The notes under the pieces: generated by a model | Database searches by the model: none | Seen by the model: the letters and a program-made list of their open reading frames with translations, nothing else | Told to the model about the DNA's origin: nothing | Assembly: GCF_018598225.1 (NCBI RefSeq) | Contig: NZ_JAHESF010000052.1 | Span: 1-39,158, forward strand | Reading direction: 5' to 3' | Length of the DNA: 39,158 nucleotides | Origin: Chryseosolibacter histidinae | GTDB lineage: Bacteria; Bacteroidota; Bacteroidia; Cytophagales; Cyclobacteriaceae | Part shown: positions 16,136 through 23,850 of the stretch, piece after piece | Numbering within the stretch: the first letter of the stretch is position 1 | Layout: each line of letters begins with the position of its first letter | Translations under genes and position numbers: made by a program

Positions 16136-16356
16136 AGTTTAAAGTTCAAAGTTTAAGGTTTAAGGTTTAAAGTTGTGGGGAGATCGGTTGCCGGTTGCCG
16201 GTTTGCCGGTTGGTACCGTGAATGGTCGACTGACTGTGTAACGATGGAATTTGATTTGGAGAGTCGGTAAATATTTTCCCGATTTACAAAGATTGCTCGG
16301 GCGGTCTAAAGCGAAGCCCACATAACTTGAAACTTCTAACTTGAAACTTCAAACTG
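16136..16356. repeat. heptamer inverted array, GTTTAAG family, with nested GGTTGCC units
   Basis: The left arm has AGTTTAA/GGTTTAA units (16136-16173). The right arm has AACTTGA, AACTTCT, AACTTGA, AACTTCA, AACT (16323-16353). A second family, GGTTGCC x2 plus variants (16186-16213), is nested inside. The loop contains CGAAGC (16312-16317). Confidence 0.8.
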
Positions 16357-16382
16357 TCCCCAGGGAACCGGTTAAAAAGACA

Positions 16383-16412
16383 AAATCCCCCGGACGGCTT
16401 CCAGGGGATTTT
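16383..16412. terminator. bidirectional terminator between convergent genes
   Basis: AAATCCCC and GGGGATTT arms flank a 13-base loop, with A-rich and T-rich flanks on the two sides. It serves the PEBP gene and the minus-strand gene at 16489. Confidence 0.75.
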
Positions 16413-16488
16413 TTATTTACCTAACCTATACCTGAAGGTTGACTGTTATAGTCGTATATGTATTATAAAAAGGCGTGCCAACCTCTTA

Positions 16489-16818
16489 TTATGCAGCCGT
16501 GCTGCTTCCAGTTTCCCGGAGTTTTACGTGGAAAGGGTCGTCGAACTGCGTACGGAACGGAAGAACGCGCACGATCTCGCTCAGCATGATCTGCTCTTCC
16601 GGCAGCTTCATACCCAACAGATCAGTCTCTTTTAAGACGATCAGCAGATCGTTTTTGATCTCGAGAATATCTTCTACAGCCGTCATGATCATGGAAGGTC
16701 CTAGCGAAATGGCGCAAATACCCACTACGTTCCCATGTTCCTTGCTATGGAACAGTGCCTTTGCTATCTCCTCCGGACTATTGGCATAATTGAATTGCTG
16801 CTCAACCTGAACCTGCAT
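16489..16818 (-). CDS. hypothetical protein, 109 aa
   Basis: The protein is 109 residues with an ATG start (MQVQVEQQFNYANSPEEIAKAL) and no signal peptide or membrane helix. The pattern is an N-terminal helix, a hydrophobic strand (VVGICAISLGPSMIMTAVEDI) and a strand/turn-rich C-terminal half (LLIVLKETDLLGMKLPEEQIMLSEIVRVLPF), consistent with a small cytoplasmic alpha/beta protein. No family is recognised. The convergent terminator 77 bp downstream supports a real gene. There is no obvious promoter in the 410 bp upstream. Confidence 0.65.
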   Translation of the reverse strand: MQVQVEQQFNYANSPEEIAKALFHSKEHGNVVGICAISLGPSMIMTAVEDILEIKNDLLIVLKETDLLGMKLPEEQIMLSEIVRVLPFRTQFDDPFHVKLRETGSSTAA

Positions 16819-17228
16819 CTCACGCTTCTATCAATCATCGTCATCAATTTCTTATACTTATCAGCAGCCTAAACGAATCAACATATCCTGGTTATTCAGC
16901 TAGACCCCACATGCTCCACAACAAATTTTCCTGTAGAGCCCCATACACACAAATTCCAGGCTCCAGTTTTTAAAATGTCATGCCTATGGGCTAAAACGGT
17001 CTTTTATACCTAGTTGTTGGTATGCCGTGCAGGCAGGGAGCAGCTAACGGTACCGGCTATTGATAAAGCCGGATTTTGGCGCTTTAATTCCTTCAATAAA
17101 ACAAATAACAGCCTGCGGATTAGGATTTTAATGTTGATATTTGGTGAACGATCTTGCCTGAAGTGGACTTTCCCCTCACAATGAGGGATTTTGCTACAGG
17201 TGAGGTCTGGCTCTAATCTTCCCACTTA
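16819..17228. other. 410-bp divergent intergenic region
   Basis: It lies between a minus-strand gene and the YceI gene. There are no heptamer arrays, as expected if those sit only downstream of genes. Two modest hairpins are seen: CCGGCT / AGCCGG near 17056-17075 and CCCTCA / TGAGGG at 17173-17187, the latter in the YceI leader. No exact promoter consensus was found. Confidence 0.4.
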
Positions 17229-17795
17229 ATGATAAAGTTGAAAAGCCTGATCTGTACATGCATCTGTACGAGTGCCCTGCTTGCCATAAGCTTTACCATA
17301 AAGGCACAGAAGAAGTTCAGCATTGAAAAAGGCGAGATCAATTTTGCTTCCCGTGCGCAGCTCGAGCTCATCAAAGCCTCGTCTGACAAAGTTCAGGGGC
17401 TGATCGATCCGGCCACACATCAGTTTGCCTTCACGGTTGAAGTAAGATCGTTCAGAGGGTTCAACAGCGAGCTGCAGCGCGAGCATTTTAATGAAAAATA
17501 CCTGGAGAGCGAGAAATATCCGAGGGCCCGGTTCAGCGGAAAGATCATCGAGCATATCGATTTTACGCCGGGTAACACGTTCGAGGTACGCGCCAAAGGA
17601 GACCTGGAGATCCACGGCCAGAAGCAGACGCGCATCATCAAAAGCAAAGTGGTGGTCAACGACGGGCAGCTGCTCATCGAAAGTCTTTTCACGGTTCCCC
17701 TGGCAGACCATAACATCTCGATCCCCAGCATTGTGAGTCAGAAAATAGCAACCGAGATAGAAGTAGATTTCAAGGCTACCATGAAGCTTCAGTAA
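17229..17795 (+). CDS. YceI-family periplasmic protein
   Basis: The 188-residue protein has a signal peptide (MIKLKSLICTCICTSALLAISFTIKA) and a YceI lipocalin-like beta-barrel. Family features include FEVEV-like strands (QFAFTVEVRSFRGF), FNEKYLESEKYPRARFSGKI and the later GDLEIHGQKQTR segment. YceI barrels bind long lipophilic molecules such as isoprenoid quinones. The Gly of the H-G-x-T/K segment is kept. The stop is 4 bp before the sensor gene start, so the two are almost certainly one operon, suggesting that the sensor and the periplasmic lipid-binding protein act together. Confidence 0.9.
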   Translation: MIKLKSLICTCICTSALLAISFTIKAQKKFSIEKGEINFASRAQLELIKASSDKVQGLIDPATHQFAFTVEVRSFRGFNSELQREHFNEKYLESEKYPRARFSGKIIEHIDFTPGNTFEVRAKGDLEIHGQKQTRIIKSKVVVNDGQLLIESLFTVPLADHNISIPSIVSQKIATEIEVDFKATMKLQ

Positions 17796-17799
17796 CAGC

Positions 17800-20490
17800 A
17801 TGACAAGAAAAAATTTCCCGTTTGCGATACTGCTGTTTGTGCTCAGCGTCCCGGGCTGGTCGCAGGTGCCGTACTTTCAGCAGTATTATCTGCTCAAGAA
17901 GAATGAACCGGTGCAAAACAACGCCATCTTTCAGGATCATGATGGCTACATGTGGTTCGGTACAAACAGGGGTTTGTTCCGCTTCGATGGAAAACGCTAC
18001 CGGCGTTATGGTCTTGCCGACAGCCTGCCGGATGAAAGCGTCACTGCCATTGCCCAGGATGCCGAAGGGAAGATCTGGACCGGCCATGGGAACGGCAAGC
18101 TAGCCTTCCTAGAAAAGGGTAAGTTCCATACGTTCAATCCCCCGGAAGGCTCCGCCACGGCCCCGGTATCAGACATCCTCTTCGACAAACGTGGTACGCT
18201 CTGGTTCTCCACGCGTAACGACGGACTCTATTACTTCACGCGCAACCGTCTCTATCGGCTTGACGAAACCGAAGGAATGCCCGACCTTTTCGTGTACGAC
18301 ATATTGCAAGACTCACTGGGCAACATCTGGGCTGGAACCGATGGTGGCATCGCCGTGTGCACCACGCATGACGAGCAGGTGAAGATCCGCGTGCTCGATA
18401 ACAAGGCAGGCCTGGTTGACAACATCGTTAAGAAGCTTGCATTGGCCGAAGATCAGTCGATACTCGTGGGCACCGAAGATGCAGGCATCATTCGTTACGA
18501 TCAAAGCAAAGGCGCTTTTCAGCCACTGTTTCAGCAGCCGTGGACACTGGGCGCGGTCACTGACTTTGTGCTGAAAGGAACCCAGGTGTGGATCTCCACA
18601 TCGCAGGCCGGATTGTTCATGTATGATCATCAGCGCGGCGTGTTGAAAGAATACAGCCGTAAAACCGGTGCTGATCTTCCTACCTTCTCAGTGCTGGCGA
18701 AAGACAGGGAAGGCAACGTATGGGCCGGATCGAGATCGGGCGTTGTCAGAACGCCGGGCGACATCCTTGAATTCATCAAGACCCCTGTTGCTGATGGCGA
18801 TCGTAATGTGATGGCCGTTGCCGTCGAGCCCAATGGAGCGATCTGGTTCTCGACAAAAGACGGATTATTCAAACGCAGCAGAACAGCTTCAGGAGCGTTT
18901 GTGGTAGAGGAACAACTGACGGGCGCCGCCTACAGAAATTATCGCGTGATCAGCCTGTTTGTGGATCACGAAGGGCAGGTGTGGGCCGGGTTGTATGGCG
19001 AAGGAGTTTTGAGGATCAATCCTGCCACAGGAAAGATAAGGCACCTGAACAAAGAGCTGCGCAATGGAAATGTGCTTCACATCAGCGGCAAGGATAACGT
19101 GGTGTGGCTGGCTACACTGGGCGGTGGTGAAAAAATAACTGTTTCAGGTGAACGTCTCGACATCAAAAACTACAACAGTCAGAACGGGCTGTCGTCCGAT
19201 TTCATTTACCAGGTTTTTATCGACAGCCAGAACAGGGTGTGGTTCGGCACCGATGGCAAGGGTGTTGATATGCTCGATGCGACGGGGTTCCATCATCTCG
19301 AAAAAGGATTGAGCTCGCGGGTGGTCTATGGCTTTGCGGAAGGCACCCGGCAGCAGATCTGGGTGAACACACAAGGCGACGGCATTTATGAATGGAATGG
19401 CGCCATCTTCGTGCATGTGCCGGCGGCGGGCAAGCTTCAGTTCAGGGAACAGGAGATCCATTCATTCGCGGCAGACAGAGCCGGCAACCTCGTTGTGCTG
19501 CACGACCTTGGTATAGACCTCTACAACCCGCAGCAGGAGACCATGCGGTACCTCAGCGAAGAAGCAGGCCTCGAAAGCCAGCTTGCCAACCTCAATGCCA
19601 TTGCCCGCGATCAGTTCGGCAATATCCTGGCGGGAACAGATGGAGGTATTATCCGGTATGCACCGCCTGTACTGACTCCACCGGCGCCCCGGGTCTTTAT
19701 CGATGCCGTAAAAGTGTATGGCAAAGAAGTTGACCTGAAGCGGAATCCGAACCTGCGTTACGACGACAACAATGTCACCATTTCTTTTCTCGGCTTCTGG
19801 TACGACAGTCCGGAGAGCGTTCACTTCCAGTATAAGATGGACAACTACGATGCCGACTGGATCACAACTGCCGATAACAATGTCACGTATTCACAACTTC
19901 CACCAGGTGAGTACACGCTGAGGCTGCGGGCCGCCACCGCCACACTGGCCGGCACCGACGAGGCTGTGCTGCACTTCAGGATCAGTCCTCCTTTCTGGCG
20001 CACGCCGCTTTTTTATCTCGCTTCTGTGGTGCTGTTCCTGCTGGCGGGTTACGTTTACATCAAGTACCGCGAGAAGAAGCTCATGGAAGACAAGATCCTG
20101 CTCGAAGCAAAAGTGGAAGCGCGCACGCAGGAGATCCAGCGAAAGACCAAAGAGATCCAGGTGCAGAACGAAGAGATCCAGGCGCAGAATGAAGAGATCA
20201 TGGCGCAGGCCGAAGAGATCAAAGGTATCAACGAGAACCTGGAGATGCTGGTACACCAGCGTACGGCGGAGCTCGAAAAGAAGAACAAAGCACTCGAAGA
20301 ATACGCGTTCATCAACGCCCATAAACTAAGAAGTCCCCTGGCCAGCATCCTGGGCCTGATCAACCTCATCTCCAAAACCAACCTCGACGACGAAGCCAAG
20401 CTCATCAACCAGCATTTGCATCACCGTGCTAATGAGCTTGATGACATCATCAGGTCTATTACGGAGGCTATCGAAAGGGGGGAAAGGTAA
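17800..20490 (+). CDS. two-component propeller/Y_Y_Y sensor ending in a DHp helix without ATPase domain
   Basis: This 896-residue protein has a signal sequence, then about 14 repeats of the W-x-G-T-x-x-G-[LI] type (DGYMWFGTNRGLFRF, GNIWAGTDGGIAV, NRVWFGTDGKGVDML), i.e. two seven-blade propellers. A Y_Y_Y domain (about 655-730, ending PPGEYTLRLRAA) and one transmembrane helix (about 735-755) follow. The cytoplasmic part is a coiled coil with a clear seven-residue period (IQVQNEE, IQAQNEE, IMAQAEE) leading to the histidine-box AHKLRSPLASILGL with His841. The protein ends 55 residues later. Typical hybrid sensors continue with an HATPase domain and often a response regulator; neither is present. 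It may act as a phosphotransfer or dimer partner of another kinase, or by scaffolding. Confidence 0.9.
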   Translation: MTRKNFPFAILLFVLSVPGWSQVPYFQQYYLLKKNEPVQNNAIFQDHDGYMWFGTNRGLFRFDGKRYRRYGLADSLPDESVTAIAQDAEGKIWTGHGNGKLAFLEKGKFHTFNPPEGSATAPVSDILFDKRGTLWFSTRNDGLYYFTRNRLYRLDETEGMPDLFVYDILQDSLGNIWAGTDGGIAVCTTHDEQVKIRVLDNKAGLVDNIVKKLALAEDQSILVGTEDAGIIRYDQSKGAFQPLFQQPWTLGAVTDFVLKGTQVWISTSQAGLFMYDHQRGVLKEYSRKTGADLPTFSVLAKDREGNVWAGSRSGVVRTPGDILEFIKTPVADGDRNVMAVAVEPNGAIWFSTKDGLFKRSRTASGAFVVEEQLTGAAYRNYRVISLFVDHEGQVWAGLYGEGVLRINPATGKIRHLNKELRNGNVLHISGKDNVVWLATLGGGEKITVSGERLDIKNYNSQNGLSSDFIYQVFIDSQNRVWFGTDGKGVDMLDATGFHHLEKGLSSRVVYGFAEGTRQQIWVNTQGDGIYEWNGAIFVHVPAAGKLQFREQEIHSFAADRAGNLVVLHDLGIDLYNPQQETMRYLSEEAGLESQLANLNAIARDQFGNILAGTDGGIIRYAPPVLTPPAPRVFIDAVKVYGKEVDLKRNPNLRYDDNNVTISFLGFWYDSPESVHFQYKMDNYDADWITTADNNVTYSQLPPGEYTLRLRAATATLAGTDEAVLHFRISPPFWRTPLFYLASVVLFLLAGYVYIKYREKKLMEDKILLEAKVEARTQEIQRKTKEIQVQNEEIQAQNEEIMAQAEEIKGINENLEMLVHQRTAELEKKNKALEEYAFINAHKLRSPLASILGLINLISKTNLDDEAKLINQHLHHRANELDDIIRSITEAIERGER

Positions 20491-20494
20491 TTCT

Positions 20495-20672
20495 GTAGGC
20501 AGTAGGCAATTTCCGGTCGCAGGCGATCGGAACAGTAGGCAAAGGACGAGTTACAGTCAAATCCGGTAAGCTTCGTATATATTGGCTGCCGAACGTAGCA
20601 CAGTGTTGTACGTTAGTGCCCGCTATTGCCTACTGCCCCCGATAACCATCGGGGTTTTGCCTACTGCCTACT
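20495..20672. repeat. heptamer inverted array, AGTAGGC family, with palindrome
   Basis: The left arm has GTAGGCA, GTAGGCA units plus a further AGTAGGCA near 20533. The right arm is TGCCTAC units (20627-20672). The palindrome CCCCGAT-AACC-ATCGGGG lies at 20637-20654 inside the right arm, and GCTTCG at 20570-20575 in the loop. Confidence 0.8.
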
Positions 20673-20724
20673 TTTTCCATTCAGGTACAGTTCTTTTATT
20701 CAAATCCCAGTAGAACTGTGAGTT

Positions 20725-22167
20725 ATGAAAAGAACAACACCGCTGGCGGCTATAATGCTGCTGGTATATTTACTCTTTAATTCCTGTGCGAAAAACCCGG
20801 TTACAGGAAAGAATGATTTTATGCTGATGTCGAAGGAGCAGGAGATTGCTATGGGTAAACAATCTGATCCTGAGATCAAAGCTTTCTTCGGCGTGTATGA
20901 AGACCCGAAGCTGCAGGCGTTCATCAATGAGAAAGGTCAGCAGATGGCGGCCATTTCACATCGTCCGGATCTGAAATATGAATTTAAGGTGGTGGATTCT
21001 CCTGTGGTGAATGCGTTTGCTGTGCCCGGTGGCTACGTGTATTTCACCCGCGGGATCATGGCATATTTTAATAACGAAGCTGAATTTGCCGGTGTGCTCG
21101 GTCATGAGATCGGCCATATCACGGCCAGGCACTCCGCCAAGCAATACAGCAATGCACAGATCGCGCAGATAGGGCTGCTGGCCGGTTCGGTGATCTCTCC
21201 TGAATTTGCACAGGTGGCTGATATTGCGTCCACCGGTGTGCAGCTGCTCTTCCTGAAATTCGGACGTGACGCCGAGAGCCAGTCAGACAAGCTCGGTGTT
21301 CAATACTCTACCAAGATCGGTTACGACGCACAGGAGATGGCCGGTTTCTTCGAGACACTTGACCGCATGCGTGAGCAATCGGGAGGTGAAGAAGTGCCGA
21401 CGTTCCTCTCCACACACCCGGACCCTGCCGACCGTGAAAAGAAGGTTGCCAAAGAGGCTGCCAACTGGAAGAAAAAAACGGATGCAGCGCAGCTGAAAGT
21501 GAACCGCGACAGCTACCTGCGCATGATCGATGGTATTGTGTATGGCGACGATCCCAAGCAAGGCTTTGTGGAGCACAATGTGTTCTATCATCCGGAGCTG
21601 AAGTTCCAGTTCCCCGTGCCCAGCCAATGGACGTTACAAAATACGCCGCAGCAGGTGCAGATGGCACCCAGCGATGGCAGGGCAGTGATGATGCTTACGC
21701 TGGCACAAGGAAACGATCTTGAGGCAGCAGCGCGCACTGTGCTTCAGCAGTATCAGCTCAGCGTGGTGGATTCAAGGAGAACAGATGTGAATGGACTTCC
21801 CGCTGTAGTGATGGTTGCCGATCAGCAGCAACAGCAGCAGGAGCAAGGCGTACGTGCATTGGTCTACCTGATCCAGTACGGCCAGAATATTTATAACCTG
21901 ATGGGTGCCTCGTCGCTGGCTGACTTCAACGGCTACTTCCAGGTGTTCCAGAACACCATGGCCGGGTTCAGCGTGTTGAACGATCCTGACAAGATCAACC
22001 GGCAGCCGCGCAGGGTGAGGATCAAAACTGTTCAGCAGGCAGGTACACTGGCACAGGCCCTCGGAAACCGGGGCGATCAGAAAAAAATGGACGAGCTTGC
22101 CACGCTCAATGGTATGGCGCTGAACGACCGCGTGGAGAAGGGAATGCTGATTAAAGTGATAGAGTAG
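20725..22167 (+). CDS. M48-family metallopeptidase, lipoprotein, with LysM-like C-terminus
   Basis: This 480-residue protein has a lipoprotein signal with lipobox FNSC (Cys about residue 21). The M48 zinc motif is HEIGH (His127, Glu128, His131), and the probable third ligand is Glu184 in GRDAESQSDKLGV. The NAFAVPGGYVYFTRGI segment is typical of BepA/YggG-like periplasmic M48 proteases, which act in outer-membrane protein quality control. The C-terminal part (RRVRIKTVQQAGTLAQALGNRGD ... LNGMALNDRVEKGMLIKV) resembles a LysM module, a common partner in Bacteroidota members. It is predicted to be anchored in the periplasm. No clear promoter precedes it; a CAGTTC / GAACTG dyad (20688-20718) sits just upstream of the ATG. 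Confidence 0.92.
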   Translation: MKRTTPLAAIMLLVYLLFNSCAKNPVTGKNDFMLMSKEQEIAMGKQSDPEIKAFFGVYEDPKLQAFINEKGQQMAAISHRPDLKYEFKVVDSPVVNAFAVPGGYVYFTRGIMAYFNNEAEFAGVLGHEIGHITARHSAKQYSNAQIAQIGLLAGSVISPEFAQVADIASTGVQLLFLKFGRDAESQSDKLGVQYSTKIGYDAQEMAGFFETLDRMREQSGGEEVPTFLSTHPDPADREKKVAKEAANWKKKTDAAQLKVNRDSYLRMIDGIVYGDDPKQGFVEHNVFYHPELKFQFPVPSQWTLQNTPQQVQMAPSDGRAVMMLTLAQGNDLEAAARTVLQQYQLSVVDSRRTDVNGLPAVVMVADQQQQQQEQGVRALVYLIQYGQNIYNLMGASSLADFNGYFQVFQNTMAGFSVLNDPDKINRQPRRVRIKTVQQAGTLAQALGNRGDQKKMDELATLNGMALNDRVEKGMLIKVIE

Positions 22168-22175
22168 GGAAAGTA

Positions 22176-22266
22176 AGTACGAGGTACGATCCCGATAGCT
22201 ATCGGGAACGAGGTACGATGATCTCCGATCGAAGTGCACCGTACCTCGTATTTCGTACCTCGTACC
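22176..22266. repeat. heptamer inverted array, GTACGAG family, with palindrome
   Basis: It lies between two convergent stop codons. The left arm GTACGAG, GTACGAT is interrupted by the palindrome CCCGAT-AGCT-ATCGGG (22191-22206) and then continues ACGAGGTACGATG. The right arm TACCTCG, TATTTCG, TACCTCG, TACC (22242-22266) is complementary. The loop has CGAAGT (22230-22235). Confidence 0.85.
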
Positions 22267-22267
22267 T

Positions 22268-22729
22268 TCATTTTATCGATGCCTTTTCTTTCTCCGGAAC
22301 AATAGAGATGCTGCCGTCTTTTTCGAGGATGGCGTAACGGATCTGTTCCATTTTTTCTAATCCGAAATGGAAGCGTGCGGCTTCCAGGATGTCTTCTTCG
22401 GAGACTTTACACTTCCTCATACGTTTGGTCAGAGGTTTTCCCTGGTCTACCACGATGAGCGGGACACCTTCCGCTATTTTTCCAAACAAGTGAAATTTTT
22501 CTTTTATGAGGGAGAAGATCAGGTCGAGGCTGATCAGTGTTGTGATGAGGATAAAGGCTCCGGTGAGCGAGTAGTCCTGACCGACCAGCGCCTGTTGTGT
22601 TACTTCACTGATAATGAGCAGCAGCACGAAGTCGAACGTTGTCGATTCAGAGAGGCTTCGTTTGCCCATGATGCGGAATACCACCAGCAGGAACAAGTAA
22701 ACAGCAACGCCGCGTACTACAGGATTCAT
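22268..22729 (-). CDS. DUF421 (YetF-like) membrane protein
   Basis: The protein has 153 residues from the ATG at 22729. A TTG at 22774 would give 168 residues but overlaps the upstream gene. The YetF-type N-terminus has three membrane helices with the conserved FRIMGKRSLSESTTFDFVLLLIISE segment, followed by the soluble YetF domain (VDQGKPLTKRMRKCKVSEEDILEAAR). Members are inner-membrane proteins of unclear biochemical role. The upstream gene stops 1 base before this ATG (TGAGATG), so the two are translationally coupled. The stop lies 1-2 bp from the GTACGAG array. Confidence 0.9.
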   Translation of the reverse strand: MNPVVRGVAVYLFLLVVFRIMGKRSLSESTTFDFVLLLIISEVTQQALVGQDYSLTGAFILITTLISLDLIFSLIKEKFHLFGKIAEGVPLIVVDQGKPLTKRMRKCKVSEEDILEAARFHFGLEKMEQIRYAILEKDGSISIVPEKEKASIK

Positions 22730-22730
22730 C

Positions 22731-23210
22731 TCAGGGGAAAATAAAGTGAGCGATAGGAAAATTAGTATTGTCAATGGTCAGCTCGGTGTGAATGCTTCCC
22801 GTTGACTCCGGCATCAGGTAAAAGGTGATGGTTGACTCCGCCTCAGCATCGAAAGTATAGATCGCCGACCCGCCTGCCGCCTTTTGTGTTGCTGGCTCCG
22901 GTACGATCTTGTCGATCTCCATGCAGTCAAGATAGGAGCGGGGGATCCGGATCTCGATATCGCCATCGGCTTTTTCTATCTGTACAACGAGCTTCATGGG
23001 TGTTTCAAACCGCGCGATGCGTTCGAAAGACACCGTACCGTTTTTGCCTGCAACGTGGCCTGCGCTCAACCAGCCCGTACCAAACACGCCTAATGAAGCG
23101 GCGATCAACAGCAGCAGGAGCAACACCCAGCCAATGCGCTGAACGATCCACCCACTGATGTGAAGATCAATGTCATCCTTAAGTTGTAACGAAGGTTTGA
23201 TACGTTCCAC
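22731..23210 (-). CDS. single-pass membrane protein coupled to DUF421 gene
   Basis: This 159-residue protein begins with a GTG (23210). A short cytoplasmic N-terminus is followed by one helix (RIGWVLLLLLLIAASLGVFGTGW) and a periplasmic all-beta-looking domain ending FPIAHFIFP. No motif identifies an enzyme. The 1-base spacing to the DUF421 gene makes joint function likely, probably as a two-subunit membrane complex. Small single-pass partners of this sort accompany DUF421 in several Bacteroidota as far as I recall, but no specific family name is claimed. Confidence 0.75.
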   Translation of the reverse strand: MERIKPSLQLKDDIDLHISGWIVQRIGWVLLLLLLIAASLGVFGTGWLSAGHVAGKNGTVSFERIARFETPMKLVVQIEKADGDIEIRIPRSYLDCMEIDKIVPEPATQKAAGGSAIYTFDAEAESTITFYLMPESTGSIHTELTIDNTNFPIAHFIFP

Positions 23211-23278
23211 CCGCTACGGCCGGGTTTGTAATAACGGCCTGTCCATGCGAGTATAAAAGGGTGTGCCGGGTCAGTTTT

Positions 23279-23388
23279 AAAATTTAAACTTTAAGGTTTA
23301 AGGTTTAAAGTTAAGCGCGGTCCATTTAACTAACACTTGCTTCGATTTTACACACACAACTTTAAACTTTAAACTTCGAACTTGAAAC
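23279..23388. repeat. heptamer inverted array, GTTTAAG family
   Basis: Left units TTTAAAC, TTTAAGG, TTTAAGG, TTTAAAG (23279-23311); right units AACTTTA, AACTTTA, AACTTCG, AACTTGA, AACTC end at the PII stop codon. GCTTCG at 23339-23344 is in the loop. Confidence 0.8.
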
Positions 23389-23733
23389 TCAGATCGCTTC
23401 AGATCCCCGTTCTCCCGTTCTCAGTCGGATACATTCTTCGAGGGGCATCACGAAGATCTTTCCGCTGCCGATGAGGCCGCCGTCATTGGCCTGGGTGGCG
23501 TTGATGATGGCATCGCAGGTGATGTCTACAAACGCATCGTTCACGGCGATCTCCAGCCTGGCATTGGGGATGAGGTTGGGAACGACTTTCTGTCCACGGT
23601 AGATCTCTTCCGATTTGCTCCGGCCGTGACCTGATCCGTAGCTCACAGTGATGCGTTCGATCCCCGCCTGGATCAGTGCTTCCCGCACCTGGTCAAGCTG
23701 GTTTTCCCTTATAATGGCTACTACGAGTTTCAT
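23389..23733 (-). CDS. PII-family nitrogen regulatory protein without the uridylylation tyrosine
   Basis: The 114-residue PII trimer subunit begins MKLVVAIIRENQLDQVREAL, has the T-loop GSGHGRSKSEEIYRGQKVV, and ends SGKIFVMPLEECIRLRTGERGSEAI, the conserved B/C-loop region. In Escherichia coli GlnB the uridylylated Tyr51 lies five residues after Tyr46 of LYRG; aligned here that position is Val50. Uridylylation at the classic site is therefore impossible, and regulation would rest on ATP/ADP and 2-oxoglutarate binding. It lies 116 bp downstream of the ammonium transporter gene on the same strand, so it is the expected partner (GlnK type). A symbol is withheld because glnB and glnK cannot be separated. 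Confidence 0.93.
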   Translation of the reverse strand: MKLVVAIIRENQLDQVREALIQAGIERITVSYGSGHGRSKSEEIYRGQKVVPNLIPNARLEIAVNDAFVDITCDAIINATQANDGGLIGSGKIFVMPLEECIRLRTGERGSEAI

Positions 23734-23814
23734 ACAAGTAATATTTTTTATGGATCCATGCGCTGAAGCGCGTGGCGACTGATTCGAATTTTAAACAAAC
23801 CGCGATGCTCGCTT

Positions 23815-23850
23815 CCAACTTAAAACTTCAAACCTGAAACTTTAAACTTC
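23815..23850. repeat. heptamer array, GTTTAAG/GTTTGAA family, single arm
   Basis: AACTTAA, AACTTCA, AACCTGA, AACTTTA, AACTTCT lie directly at the stop of the ammonium transporter. No good second arm is seen. Confidence 0.65.

Noticed and set aside
17010-17225. 71-codon minus-strand frame in the region upstream of YceI
   Set aside because: It is antisense to the YceI leader with no start signal or domain; treated as chance.
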